A DNA stretch of 40,075 nucleotides from an uncultured Eubacteriales bacterium (GTDB taxonomy: Bacteria; Bacillota; Clostridia; Christensenellales; CAG-138), in the NCBI GenBank assembly GCA_902794055.1, contig CADBGC010000006.1, positions 1 through 40,075 of the forward strand. The letters are read 5' to 3'. The stretch's first letter is position 1; each line of letters opens with the position of its first letter. Below, piece after piece: positions 31,811-39,741 of the stretch. The translations under genes were made by a program, and so were the position numbers. The notes under the pieces are model-generated. The model was given only the letters and a program-made list of their open reading frames with translations. It was not told the origin of the DNA and ran no database searches.

Positions 31811-32038
31811 GCGTTTTTTGCCCGAATTTCATGTGTTTTTCATATAGGATTCACCAAAAAGCGGCGAAAGCGCCAAAATGCGGGCGTTTGAACCGCATTC
31901 AGCTGCCGTTTTCGCGTTTTATCAAGGCGATATTCAAAAAACCGGCTTTGCTCAAGCGCTTTGCCCAATCTGATGAGCGATCATGCGCTTCAGCATCGGC
32001 TTCTGTTCGGAAAACTACAAAAAGCAACGCGAAAAGGA

Positions 32039-32067
32039 TTGACAAAGTCAAAATCATACCGTATTAT
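32039..32067 (+). promoter_or_regulatory. Promoter of the CapA-family gene
   Basis: TTGACA (32039-32044), 17-nt spacer, TATTAT (32062-32067), 26 nt before the start codon with AGGAGG between. Confidence 0.8.
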
Positions 32068-32092
32068 ATAAAGAAAAATCTTAGGAGGGAAG

Positions 32093-33343
32093 ATGAAGAG
32101 GAACGCACGCATCCTGCAAATTGTCGCAGCATGGTTTGCTTTGCTCTTTTTCTGCATCTCCTGCGCCGATCGAAACAGCATCATCGTGGACGTGGATCCG
32201 ATCGGCTTTTTCAGTGAAACGACGGTCAATCCCGATTCGAGTTCGAGTGCGCCCGCGGAGGATACGCCTCGGCCATCGCCGATCAGGCAGACGGAGGAGC
32301 CCGGTGCAAGCCCGAATACGAGAAGCGCGACCTTCATCGCCTGCGGGGACTGCATAGCGCACGATGCGGTCATTGCCGATGCTTCAAGGCGCGCAAACGC
32401 CGAGCATCCCAATTACAATTTCTACGATATGTTCGCAGGCATCGCGCCGCTGATCAAGGCGGCCGACGTCTCCTATATCAATATGGAGGGCTGCGTTGGC
32501 GGGCCCGAGTTCGGTTATCGCGGCTACCCGAGGTTCAATGCGCCCAACGAGATCGGCACGACCTTTGCGGAGCTTGGCTTCGATGTGGTCAACATTGCAA
32601 ACAATCACATGATGGACTACAACGAGGAAGGCTATGCAAACACGATCGCCTATTTCCGCACCCTGCCCTTCACCACCATTGGCGGCTACACCAAGCAGAA
32701 TTACAACTGGCTGCGCATCGTTGAAAGAAACGGGATACGTATAGCTTTTCTCTCCTACCTCACGCGTGTCAATCTGAACAATCTGCTGCCCGAAAGCAGC
32801 GAGTACCTGCTGCCGTTTGCGCTCGAAGAGGATATCACGCGCCAGGTCGGGCTCGCTCGGGCAAACGCGGATTTCGTGGTCGTTTCGATGCACTGGGGCG
32901 TTGAAAACATTACCATGCCTAATGAGGAGCAAACGCGGCTCGCCAAGCTCTTGGCCGACCTCGGCGCGGACGTTGTGGTTGGGAACCACACCCACACCGT
33001 TCTGCCCGTGGAGTGGATCACCGGCGAAAACGGCAATCGCACACTCGTTGCATATTCGCTCGGCAACTGCATCTCCACGATGCACTACACCGAGTATCTG
33101 GCGGGCGCGATGCTTTCGCTTTCCTTAAATATGTCCGATACCGGTGAAAAGGCGGTTTCGGATGTGCGCATCATACCGATCGTCACCCATTACAGCCTGC
33201 AGCGGGATCAAGTTGCGCTCCATCTGCTCTCCAATTACAGCGAGGAGCTCGCAAAACAGCACGGTTCAACGCTGAAAAACGATTCTTCCTACGAGCTGCT
33301 TCAGCGCTGCTATGATGCGGTATCGGCGGAGTTCATGCGGTAA
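32093..33343 (+). CDS. CapA-family lipoprotein (poly-gamma-glutamate synthesis protein-like)
   Basis: 416 residues, ATG 32093 with AGGAGG. Signal segment ending at C24 (FFCISC) makes it a likely lipoprotein; a Ser/Pro-rich linker follows (about 45-78). The CapA metallophosphatase-like fold spans about 82-340: FIACGDCIAHD, YINMEGCVGG, VVNIANNHMMDYNEEG, VVSMHWGVENI, VVVGNHTHTVLPVE, YSLGNCIST. CapA proteins take part in poly-gamma-glutamate attachment or release, but many homologues act on other cell-wall substrates. No capB/C genes are present, so the substrate is open. Confidence 0.88.
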   Translation: MKRNARILQIVAAWFALLFFCISCADRNSIIVDVDPIGFFSETTVNPDSSSSAPAEDTPRPSPIRQTEEPGASPNTRSATFIACGDCIAHDAVIADASRRANAEHPNYNFYDMFAGIAPLIKAADVSYINMEGCVGGPEFGYRGYPRFNAPNEIGTTFAELGFDVVNIANNHMMDYNEEGYANTIAYFRTLPFTTIGGYTKQNYNWLRIVERNGIRIAFLSYLTRVNLNNLLPESSEYLLPFALEEDITRQVGLARANADFVVVSMHWGVENITMPNEEQTRLAKLLADLGADVVVGNHTHTVLPVEWITGENGNRTLVAYSLGNCISTMHYTEYLAGAMLSLSLNMSDTGEKAVSDVRIIPIVTHYSLQRDQVALHLLSNYSEELAKQHGSTLKNDSSYELLQRCYDAVSAEFMR

Positions 33344-33460
33344 AAGGCTTGCGATTCCTCAGGCAAAGGCTTGCGTTCTTCCATGTATGCCCAAATGCGG
33401 GCTCGGCGAAATGCGCATGTGCTGCACACAACACCGTTACCCCGCACTAAAACAAAATCT

Positions 33461-33491
33461 CGGGCGGTCTCGCTTTTTGCGCGATCGCCCG
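33461..33491. terminator. Convergent terminator candidate
   Basis: CGGGCG (33461-33466) / CGCCCG (33486-33491) with partial pairing inside, AT-rich on both sides. It lies between the convergent CapA and XRE genes. No ORF is seen in 33344-33554. Confidence 0.5.
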
Positions 33492-33554
33492 AATATTATT
33501 TATTCAAATGGTATTCGCCCTAAGCGGCGAAGCTGCCAAGCCTCGAGCTTCCGA

Positions 33555-34721
33555 TCAGTTCTCGCCATCCTTGCGCGCTTTCACTATCAGCGCGCGGAAA
33601 ACGAGGATAACGGCGATAATGTATGCAAGCAGCAGCTCAAGCTTTTCGAAATCGAAATTGAAGTACGAGGAAACGAGCTCGCCCTGCTCATCGAATATCC
33701 AACCAGCGTTCATGTGATTGACCAGCACGAACGGTGACGGCACGAGCAGCAGATTCCTAAGGCCGTTTAGAAGCAAAAGCTTTCTATGCTGCGGATACTT
33801 CTTCAAGAATACAAGGAACACCACCGCGCTTGCAACCGCAAGTGCTCCGATGGCCAATCCGCCTAAGGCAACCCCCGAATTCGACCGTAACGAGACCGTG
33901 ATCAAAACAAGCAGTATCGAAAGCACGACCATGCCGATCTGTATTGCGTTCATTCGGGCAACCACCCTATCCGCTTCGCTGCGGCTCTGCGCCTTTTTGC
34001 CCGTCATACGCTCCAAACAGAGCCTTTTAATGAAGGGGTATGCGATCACAAGAATGAGGATAACGGCAAGCGCATTTTGCAAATAGTATTTAAACCCGAG
34101 CACCGAGAACCCGTCCGACAGCACCGCAAGCGGAATCGACAGAAGCACGGCGCAGGCCGCAGCAAAGTAAACGATGAAGCTGCGCTTTGCGGCGCTATTG
34201 CGGAAGCCCTCCGAAAGCGCCGGATCGGCGTTTTCCATCAGCTCGTTATCTTCAACGGTGCGGAATGCCGATCTATATGCGATCGCCGCAAGCGTTGCCG
34301 CGCCCGCTTCAAAAAGAAGCATCACGGCAAAGCCGATATGCGGGCGAAATGCGCCGTAGGAGATGCCGAGCATGGCTATAAAGCCCGCCGCTGCAAGCAG
34401 CAGCGCGACCATCGAAAGCGTTTCAAACTTGCCCGATGCGCGGCTGATCAGCGACTTTATCTGCTTTTCGGTGCGCGTCTTCGCGCCATCGGTGCGGGGC
34501 TGATCGTCCATATTCCTTTCGCCCCTGATGAGCTCGTCGCAGCTAACGCCGAACATCTCCGCGATCGCGGGAAGCAGCGAGATATCGGGCGCGGTCTCGT
34601 CCCTCTCCCAGCGGCTCACCGCCTTGTTTGAAACGTTCAGCCTGTCGGCCACGTCCTGCTGAGTTAGGCCGTTTGCCTTTCTTAAAGCGGCCATGAATTG
34701 GCCCATCGATTTGGTTGGCAT
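33555..34721 (-). CDS. XRE-family regulator fused to a membrane domain
   Basis: 388 residues. Residues 5-62 are a Cro/C1-type helix-turn-helix (LTQQDVADRLNVSNKAVSRWERDETAPD). From about 95 on there are six to seven hydrophobic segments (e.g. LSMVALLLAAAGFIAMLGI, MVVLSILLVLITVSL, LLLAYIIAVILVFRALIV). ATG 34721 with GGAGG. Such membrane-tethered regulators are common in Clostridia and may sense envelope state. Target genes unknown. I see no clear promoter in 34722-34876. Confidence 0.85.
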   Translation of the reverse strand: MPTKSMGQFMAALRKANGLTQQDVADRLNVSNKAVSRWERDETAPDISLLPAIAEMFGVSCDELIRGERNMDDQPRTDGAKTRTEKQIKSLISRASGKFETLSMVALLLAAAGFIAMLGISYGAFRPHIGFAVMLLFEAGAATLAAIAYRSAFRTVEDNELMENADPALSEGFRNSAAKRSFIVYFAAACAVLLSIPLAVLSDGFSVLGFKYYLQNALAVILILVIAYPFIKRLCLERMTGKKAQSRSEADRVVARMNAIQIGMVVLSILLVLITVSLRSNSGVALGGLAIGALAVASAVVFLVFLKKYPQHRKLLLLNGLRNLLLVPSPFVLVNHMNAGWIFDEQGELVSSYFNFDFEKLELLLAYIIAVILVFRALIVKARKDGEN

Positions 34722-34876
34722 TTTGATGTCCTCCTTGCCTTTGATGCCGCCATTCTACATAACCGAGGCGAAAAACACCACCCCAAAGACCGAAAATCAC
34801 TCCCGGAAAATGAGAATTCGGGCTGTTTTGCGCAGTTTTTTGCGTTTTTGCCCGAATTTGATCCATCAAGCCTTGT

Positions 34877-36085
34877 TCAGCTATGCTCCAGCACCTTCGT
34901 TATCTCCGCCACGGCATTATCAAGCCCGTGTTCTTCGCGCAGCTTAACGGACAGGCCTTCCACATTCTTTGATATCGTATCATAATTATCCGAAAGCTCA
35001 TTGATCGCCCGTACAATGCGCTCCTTTGTGAGCTCCTTTGCGCGTATCATTTCAGTCGAAACACCGAGCTCTACCATCTGCCTCGCAAAGCCTATCTGAT
35101 CGAGAACGTGGGGAATCGGAATTGAAGAGATTCCGTAAAGCATCGCGGCGGCAGAAGTGCCGAAGCCGCAATGGTGTATCACCGCATAGCCTCTGCGAAA
35201 AAGCCAACTGTGCGGCACCGCGCCGCAGGCAAGCATCGTTTCGGGAAGCTCATAGTTTATCAAAGACTTCTGAAAGCCCTGTATTATAGCGCGCTTGCCC
35301 GTTTCACGGAAAGCGGTCACAAACATATCGAGCTTTTCCCGCTCGCTCTCGCTTTCAAAGGACATCGCGCCAAGCGTAAGGATCATAGGCGCGCTGCCAT
35401 TCTTCAAAAAAGCATCGAGCGCGGCATCCGGAACAAATTCCGGCGCATCCTCATACCAATAGCCCGTCAGAATATTCTTATCCTCCCAATAGGGATCACG
35501 CTTCTTCACATATCGGCTTATCGGTATCAGATTTACGCTTCCGCCGATAAGCTCGCTCGAATCCTTCAGCAATGGCAGCCCGTATTCTTTCCTTATCTTG
35601 TTATAGGGCTTGCATATCCTGCCGCTTATCAATTTGCCGATCAGCTTATCCTTAAAGGTTTTCGGTTTAAGCGCTTGGGGTATCATCTCCGTCTGAAGCG
35701 TTACATTCACAACGGGGATTTTCAGCGCTTCCGCTTCGGCGGCACCCATCTGGCTGTGGGAAACAATTATAAGATCGTTTCCTTTGCACGCAGCATATAT
35801 ATCTGAAGTCGAGTTCTGAATAATTCCAAAAACAAAGTTCATTGTCTTGAGCATACTGAAAACGACATTCGGATTCTTGCCGCGTATTACTGCCGCCTCC
35901 TTTTCAATGTCAATATCCAGACCTATCGGAGCAAAGGAAACGCCCGCTTCCTCAACAAGCTTGCGCCAGCAAGGGTGCGAACCTATGACGGTGCTGTGCC
36001 CTGCGCGGTTCAAAGCCCTTGCAAGATAGATATACGGCTGAACATCGCCGCGCGTGCCCATTGTAAAAACAGCGATTTTACCCAT
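34877..36085 (-). CDS. GT-B glycosyltransferase of the UGT/MGT type
   Basis: 402 residues. N-terminal FTMGTRGDVQPYIYLARAL (7-25) is the signature of lipid and sterol or macrolide glucosyltransferases of family GT1/GT28. The C-terminal nucleotide-sugar site appears as GAVPHSWLFRRGYAVIHHCG followed by GTSAAAMLYGISSIPIPHVLDQ. Likely a cytosolic enzyme glycosylating a lipid or small molecule; acceptor unknown. ATG 36085 with AGGAAA. It lies 37 nt after barstar on the same strand and may be cotranscribed. Confidence 0.88.
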   Translation of the reverse strand: MGKIAVFTMGTRGDVQPYIYLARALNRAGHSTVIGSHPCWRKLVEEAGVSFAPIGLDIDIEKEAAVIRGKNPNVVFSMLKTMNFVFGIIQNSTSDIYAACKGNDLIIVSHSQMGAAEAEALKIPVVNVTLQTEMIPQALKPKTFKDKLIGKLISGRICKPYNKIRKEYGLPLLKDSSELIGGSVNLIPISRYVKKRDPYWEDKNILTGYWYEDAPEFVPDAALDAFLKNGSAPMILTLGAMSFESESEREKLDMFVTAFRETGKRAIIQGFQKSLINYELPETMLACGAVPHSWLFRRGYAVIHHCGFGTSAAAMLYGISSIPIPHVLDQIGFARQMVELGVSTEMIRAKELTKERIVRAINELSDNYDTISKNVEGLSVKLREEHGLDNAVAEITKVLEHS

Positions 36086-36122
36086 GGTTTTTCCTGTTCA
36101 AAGCTTCTTTGATTCCGATACC

Positions 36123-36407
36123 TCATTCCCCCGCAAAGGGCTCCATCATAACGTGGAAGCCCCTGCGCTCGCGCTTCATATCCACGAGCAGGCGAAGGAG
36201 CGCCGTCCAGCGCCCGCCGAGAGTCTCCCCGAGCTTATCGGTGTTCACAAGGATAACGCCGATCTCCTCGGTGCTCTCTGTGAGCATATCGTGGAGCGCG
36301 TCGAGATTGTTTCCGTACCACTCGGGAAAATCGAGCGCGCGGGAGAATTCATCGTGCATATCCTGCGCGGAAGCTATCCTGTTTCCGTCCAAAAATACCG
36401 TTTTCAT
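36123..36407 (-). CDS. Barstar-family ribonuclease inhibitor
   Basis: 94 residues. Inhibits the barnase encoded just upstream by covering its active site. The interface helix is visible: PEWYGNNLDALHDML, with D36 and D40 in the place of barstar D35 and D39, which contact barnase. Its ATG overlaps the barnase stop by 4 nt (ATGA), so inhibitor and toxin are translationally coupled. GGGAGG precedes the start. Confidence 0.93.
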   Translation of the reverse strand: MKTVFLDGNRIASAQDMHDEFSRALDFPEWYGNNLDALHDMLTESTEEIGVILVNTDKLGETLGGRWTALLRLLVDMKRERRGFHVMMEPFAGE

Positions 36408-37111
36408 CCGTTTGCCTCCCCATAGAGCAGAGTGAAATGCTCATAATGATCCGAAGTATAATAAATCAGTCCGTCGTTTGAAAAAACTATGCGTTTGCTG
36501 CCGCGCCCGTTCTTTCCGAGCGTTCCGATATCGCATTCGGTGTATTTGCGCCCGTTTTTCCTCGGCAGCAGCCCTTCGTAATTTCCGAAATAATCGCCGC
36601 CGATGCACTTGCCCGGCGCGTATGGCTCAAGGCTTCCGCCGTTCCAGCCCAGCGCCTGCGCCTGCTTTTTGGTTATGTAATTGCTCGGCAGATGCCCGTA
36701 CAGATGGATATAGAGCGCCACATCGTCCTTGCTGTCGTAGATGCCGGCCTCGGATACGGGCGGCTCGGTCACGGTCGGCTTGGGCGTGGCCGTGGGCTTG
36801 GGCGTGGCCGTGGGCTTGGGCGTTGCCGTGGGCTTCGGCGTAGCGGTCGGCTTGGGCGTTGCAGTGGGCTTGGGCGTCGCCGTGGGCGCGGCAGTCGGCG
36901 CGGCTGTGGGCGCAGTCGTGGGTGCCTCGGTCGGCACGGCGGTCATCTTTTCATCGTTCGGCACCGCCGTGGGAAGGAACGCCGTAACCTCCGCCGTGGG
37001 TGCGGTCGTATTGAGCACGATCTCGCCCGTTTTGCCGCCTCCGCCGCAGCCGATGAAGCTGAGAGCGGCAAGCACGGCGAGCAGCAGCGCGAATAGCCTT
37101 CTATGGAGCAT
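36404..37111 (-). CDS. Barnase-family ribonuclease on a lipoprotein stalk
   Basis: 235 residues. Signal peptide with lipobox FIGC (C22), then a stalk of about 95 residues rich in Pro/Thr/Ala ending in repeated ATPKPT, then a barnase domain (about 122-232). The active-site set of barnase is intact: K148 (NYITKKQAQALGW), E192 (YTECDIG), R203 and R207 (GRGSKRI), H222 (SDHYEHF). The enzyme cleaves RNA. Lipid anchoring suggests it is displayed at the cell surface, unlike secreted barnase. Start ATG 37111 with GGAGG; strong promoter at 37215. Possible roles are defence or competition against neighbours, or nutrient scavenging; both are inference. Confidence 0.92.
   Translation of the reverse strand: MLHRRLFALLLAVLAALSFIGCGGGGKTGEIVLNTTAPTAEVTAFLPTAVPNDEKMTAVPTEAPTTAPTAAPTAAPTATPKPTATPKPTATPKPTATPKPTATPKPTATPKPTVTEPPVSEAGIYDSKDDVALYIHLYGHLPSNYITKKQAQALGWNGGSLEPYAPGKCIGGDYFGNYEGLLPRKNGRKYTECDIGTLGKNGRGSKRIVFSNDGLIYYTSDHYEHFTLLYGEANG
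36774..36885 (-). repeat. 18-bp tandem repeat encoding ATPKPT
   Basis: Six units of 18 bp (GGGCTTGGGCGTGGCCGT and variants on plus) in the barnase gene. Codon variants differ between units, so the array is not a recent perfect expansion, but length variation is likely. Confidence 0.9.
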
Positions 37112-37214
37112 TTTCTTTTCCTCCGTTGGATTTGGTTTCGTTATTATAACGATTTTCGGCGCGGTTCGGTCGATTTAAGCGAAAACCCGCGCCGTTCGCA
37201 GATTATTTCAGTTT

Positions 37215-37243
37215 ATTATATTGAAGAATCGCCGCTATGTCAA
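37215..37243 (-). promoter_or_regulatory. Promoter of the barnase-barstar operon
   Basis: TTGACA (37243-37238), 17-nt spacer, TATAAT (37220-37215) on minus: consensus in both boxes. The leader of about 100 nt has a hairpin (CGGCGCGG 37157-37164 / CCGCGCCG 37187-37194) and a small palindrome CGTTATTATAACG. Confidence 0.85.
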
Positions 37244-37287
37244 TCTTCTCCGCGCCGCCCGCAGAGGGGCGGTCCACTCCTTCATCC

Positions 37288-37935
37288 TCACCAGATGAAA
37301 TTCGACTTCAGCATCTCGCCGTTGTCTATCAAAATATCCTCGCCGGTGATCGAGCGGTTCACCTTGGTTAGATAATACGCAAGCTCGGCAACCTCCTCGG
37401 GCTCCGCCCATTTATTGAGCAGTGTTTCATTCAAAACCGCCGCATACAGGCTTTCGCTCTCGAGGATATGCGCGTTCGATTCGGTTATAACGCCGCCCGG
37501 GGAGATGCTGTTCACCGTTATGCCGCGCTTGGAAAGAGCGAGCGCAAGGTTCTTCATATAGCCCACTATTCCCGCTTTGGAAGCTACATAATAAGGAAAC
37601 TCCGCGCCGTTCCGCGCCGAGGCCGAGGCGATGAACAGCACCGAGCGCAGGCTCGCGCTGTCCTTAAAAAGCTCGGTGAAGCGGATGTTCCCTTCAAGGT
37701 TGACCGAAAGCGCGTCCCTTTCCTCGAGCGTTCCGGCACTGTTTATAAGGATATCCGGCTCGATCGGCTCGGGCAGCTCGTCACGAACGATGTCGAAAAC
37801 AAAATGGCGGTAGCTTGGATGCTCAATCGCGCTTTCGCGCGTATCAAAGCCGAAAACGGCGTCCCCCGCCGCGAGAAATCTCTCGGCGATGGCCTTGCCG
37901 ATGCCCCTGCCCGTTCCGCTGATAACTATATTCAT
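37288..37935 (-). CDS. Short-chain dehydrogenase/reductase
   Basis: 215 residues, slightly shorter than usual (about 250). NAD(P)-binding SGTGRGIGKA (6-15), INSAG (64-68), and the catalytic set with a serine near 104-106, Y116 and K120 (PYYVASK). The substrate cannot be told. It starts 19 nt after the VUT transporter gene and shares its transcript, hence probably its preQ1 control. A link to queuosine is uncertain. Confidence 0.85.
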   Translation of the reverse strand: MNIVISGTGRGIGKAIAERFLAAGDAVFGFDTRESAIEHPSYRHFVFDIVRDELPEPIEPDILINSAGTLEERDALSVNLEGNIRFTELFKDSASLRSVLFIASASARNGAEFPYYVASKAGIVGYMKNLALALSKRGITVNSISPGGVITESNAHILESESLYAAVLNETLLNKWAEPEEVAELAYYLTKVNRSITGEDILIDNGEMLKSNFIW

Positions 37936-37954
37936 GCTCTTTGCTCCGTTTCTT

Positions 37955-38656
37955 CTATTGCATTATCTGTTTTTCCCTCATCATGCGCTTGGAGATGCGG
38001 TAGCCCACGGGCGAGAAAACGACCTCGAACACAAGCTCCAGCACCGCGCCCGTCAGCGCACAGGTGAAGCATTGAAGCAGGCTCCAGCCGAAAAAGACCT
38101 TGCTTACGATAAGCGCGAAGATCATGTTGTCCGCAAACTGCGCAACGAAGGTGGAAACATAGGAGCGCACGGCAAATTCGCCGAAATTAAGCTCCTTTTT
38201 GAAAAATTTTCCTATTCCATAGTTTAAAAAGCTGTTTATAAATGCGGAGGCAAGAAACGCTATGGAGCTGCCGAGCAGTATGTACCAGGTGCCGCCGAAG
38301 GTGCGGTCAAGCGCGGTATTTATAACGCCCTCGCTGCCCTCAACGAAGCTTTCGCCCCAAACACCGGGGATGCGGCTTGCTATGAAGAAGATGAGCACCA
38401 TGAAAAGGTTTAAAAGAAGCGCCATTACGGACATCGCCGAGGATACCTTCGGCCCGCAGCAATGCGTAAGAATATCCATGGAAAGATAGGCAAGCCATGA
38501 AAAAAGAATACCGCAGTCGAGCGCGAGCCAGCTCAGCCCCGTGTCGATGCTTTTATTCGCCAAAAGATTCATCCCCACAACGGAGAGGATCATCAGAGCG
38601 GCAACGATGGGCGGCACTTCGCGCACCATTCTGCGGAAAGAGGAAATGGTTTTCAT
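37955..38656 (-). CDS. VUT/YhhQ-family transporter, probable queuosine precursor importer
   Basis: 233 residues with about six membrane helices (ILSVVGMNLLANKS, MALLLNLFMVLIFFIA, LGSSIAFLASAFINSFLNY, FVAQFADNMIFALIVS, CALTGAVLELVFEVVF). The sequence matches the VUT (DUF165) family, whose E. coli member YhhQ imports preQ0/preQ1. ATG 38656-38654 with AAGGAG 10 nt upstream; an in-frame extension further upstream would run through the riboswitch and is rejected. The preQ1-type riboswitch in its leader supports the function. Confidence 0.88.
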   Translation of the reverse strand: MKTISSFRRMVREVPPIVAALMILSVVGMNLLANKSIDTGLSWLALDCGILFSWLAYLSMDILTHCCGPKVSSAMSVMALLLNLFMVLIFFIASRIPGVWGESFVEGSEGVINTALDRTFGGTWYILLGSSIAFLASAFINSFLNYGIGKFFKKELNFGEFAVRSYVSTFVAQFADNMIFALIVSKVFFGWSLLQCFTCALTGAVLELVFEVVFSPVGYRISKRMMREKQIMQ

Positions 38657-38666
38657 TATTAAATTG

Positions 38667-38704
38667 CTCCTTGTTTTTTTGAGGGTGGTTTTCAAGAGAC
38701 ACCC
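38667..38704 (-). promoter_or_regulatory. preQ1-I riboswitch
   Basis: On minus: P1 GGGTG (38704-38700) / CACCC (38687-38683), a 12-nt loop TCTCTTGAAAAC whose last C directly precedes the 3' arm of P1, as the ligand-pairing C does in known preQ1-I aptamers, then the A-rich tail TCAAAAAAACAAGGAG. CTCTTG of the loop can pair with CAAGGAG, giving the H-type pseudoknot and hiding the Shine-Dalgarno. It resembles the Thermoanaerobacter preQ1-I tail AACAAAACAAGG. Binding of preQ1 would repress translation of the transporter. Confidence 0.8.
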
Positions 38705-38728
38705 GTTTTTGCGCCAAGCGCAGGTAGG

Positions 38729-38757
38729 ATTATAGCATTTTATACGCAAAATTGCAA
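38729..38757 (-). promoter_or_regulatory. Promoter of the VUT-SDR operon
   Basis: TTGCAA (38757-38752), 17-nt spacer, TATAAT (38734-38729) on minus. Transcription would start about 18 nt before the riboswitch. Confidence 0.75.
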
Positions 38758-38802
38758 GCATGCGGGGCGGTATGGTTTTATAAACCAACGCAGTCTTCGC
38801 TT

Positions 38803-39722
38803 CTACAGCGTCAATCCGAATCCGCTTTCCTCATCCTCGGTCTCAGCGATATCTTCATCGATAATGCTTCTCACCGCACTCTGCCCGTTCAAGATGAAGG
38901 CTTTAATGAAATCACGATCCGCTTCAATGGGTATTTCATCGAAGCACTCGTCGAGAGTTGCTTCCGTTATGACGGGCAGCTCCATTTCCTTGAGCATGGT
39001 TTTTGCGGTTTCATTGCTTTGCACGAACTCTCGGAAGAAGCGGATAATGCCGTCATGCTCGCGGCTCGTGCCGCTTGGGTATCCGCGGGAAATGAGCGCG
39101 ATATTGTTATCATAGTTCGGCGCCATTGAAACGATCTCGCCGGTACGGATATCGCGCAGAAAGCCGAAGTTTTCGGTGTGGCGATCCATGTTGTAGCAAA
39201 TCGTGTCGAGCCAAATTATCCTGAGATACTGCTCGGCAAGCTTTGGCGATAGGGCGTTTATCGCATCGAAGCAGTCGCCGTAATCGTCGTTCTCTCCGAC
39301 GATGGATGAAGCGGGCTCGAAATTGTACGGCGTTCCGTCCGTGAAGTTCTTCGAGCGGATATAGCCGTCGCCCGGCTCGTAATGCGCCATATCGAGGCCG
39401 AGCTTTTCGCCGAGCCTGCATATAAACAGCTCCGAGAAATACTCATTTTGGTTGCCGCTCTTATACATCCACCATGCGCCGTCAACAAGTCGCCAGCATT
39501 TTTCATAGCTTCCGGTGTTGGTAAGCTCCGGCGTTCTCGAGGGCTTATGCGAAAAGCCGTTCGGATCGCCGCGCAGAGCAAGGGTGTCGAAATAGTTCTC
39601 CTTGAAACTGTTTGTTGCATGGAATAAGCTAACACGTCATTGCCTTCGGCTTCATATCGTTCGCTGCGAATTTGTGTTTCAAAAAGGCCGACCGCACGCA
39701 CTATGGCGCGCATCCGCTCCAT
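38803..39722 (-). pseudogene. HipA-like protein gene with a frameshift
   Basis: The minus frame ending in TAG at 38803 encodes a HipA C-terminal-like kinase fold (EYFSELFICRLGEKLGLD, DTICYNMDRHTENFGFLRD, MAPNYDNNIALISRGYPSG). The open frame extends upstream past MYKSGN to SFKENYFDTLALRGDPNGF but meets a TGA at about 39630 without a start. The N terminus (MERMRAIVRAVGLFETQIRS...DVLAYS) is in another frame, 39722 to about 39615. One missing base (or two extra) near 39612-39625 would join them into one protein of about 306 residues. Either a decayed gene or a sequencing error. An internal start at 39468 giving 221 residues has no good ribosome binding site. Confidence 0.7.
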
Positions 39723-39741
39723 CCCTTTGCGGCAGTCATGC

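Noticed and set aside
36774..36885. Regular repeats as a CRISPR array
   Set aside because: The units are contiguous and in frame within the barnase gene, without spacers.
38657..38788. N-terminal extension of the VUT transporter
   Set aside because: It would translate through the promoter and riboswitch, and a good ribosome binding site supports ATG 38656.
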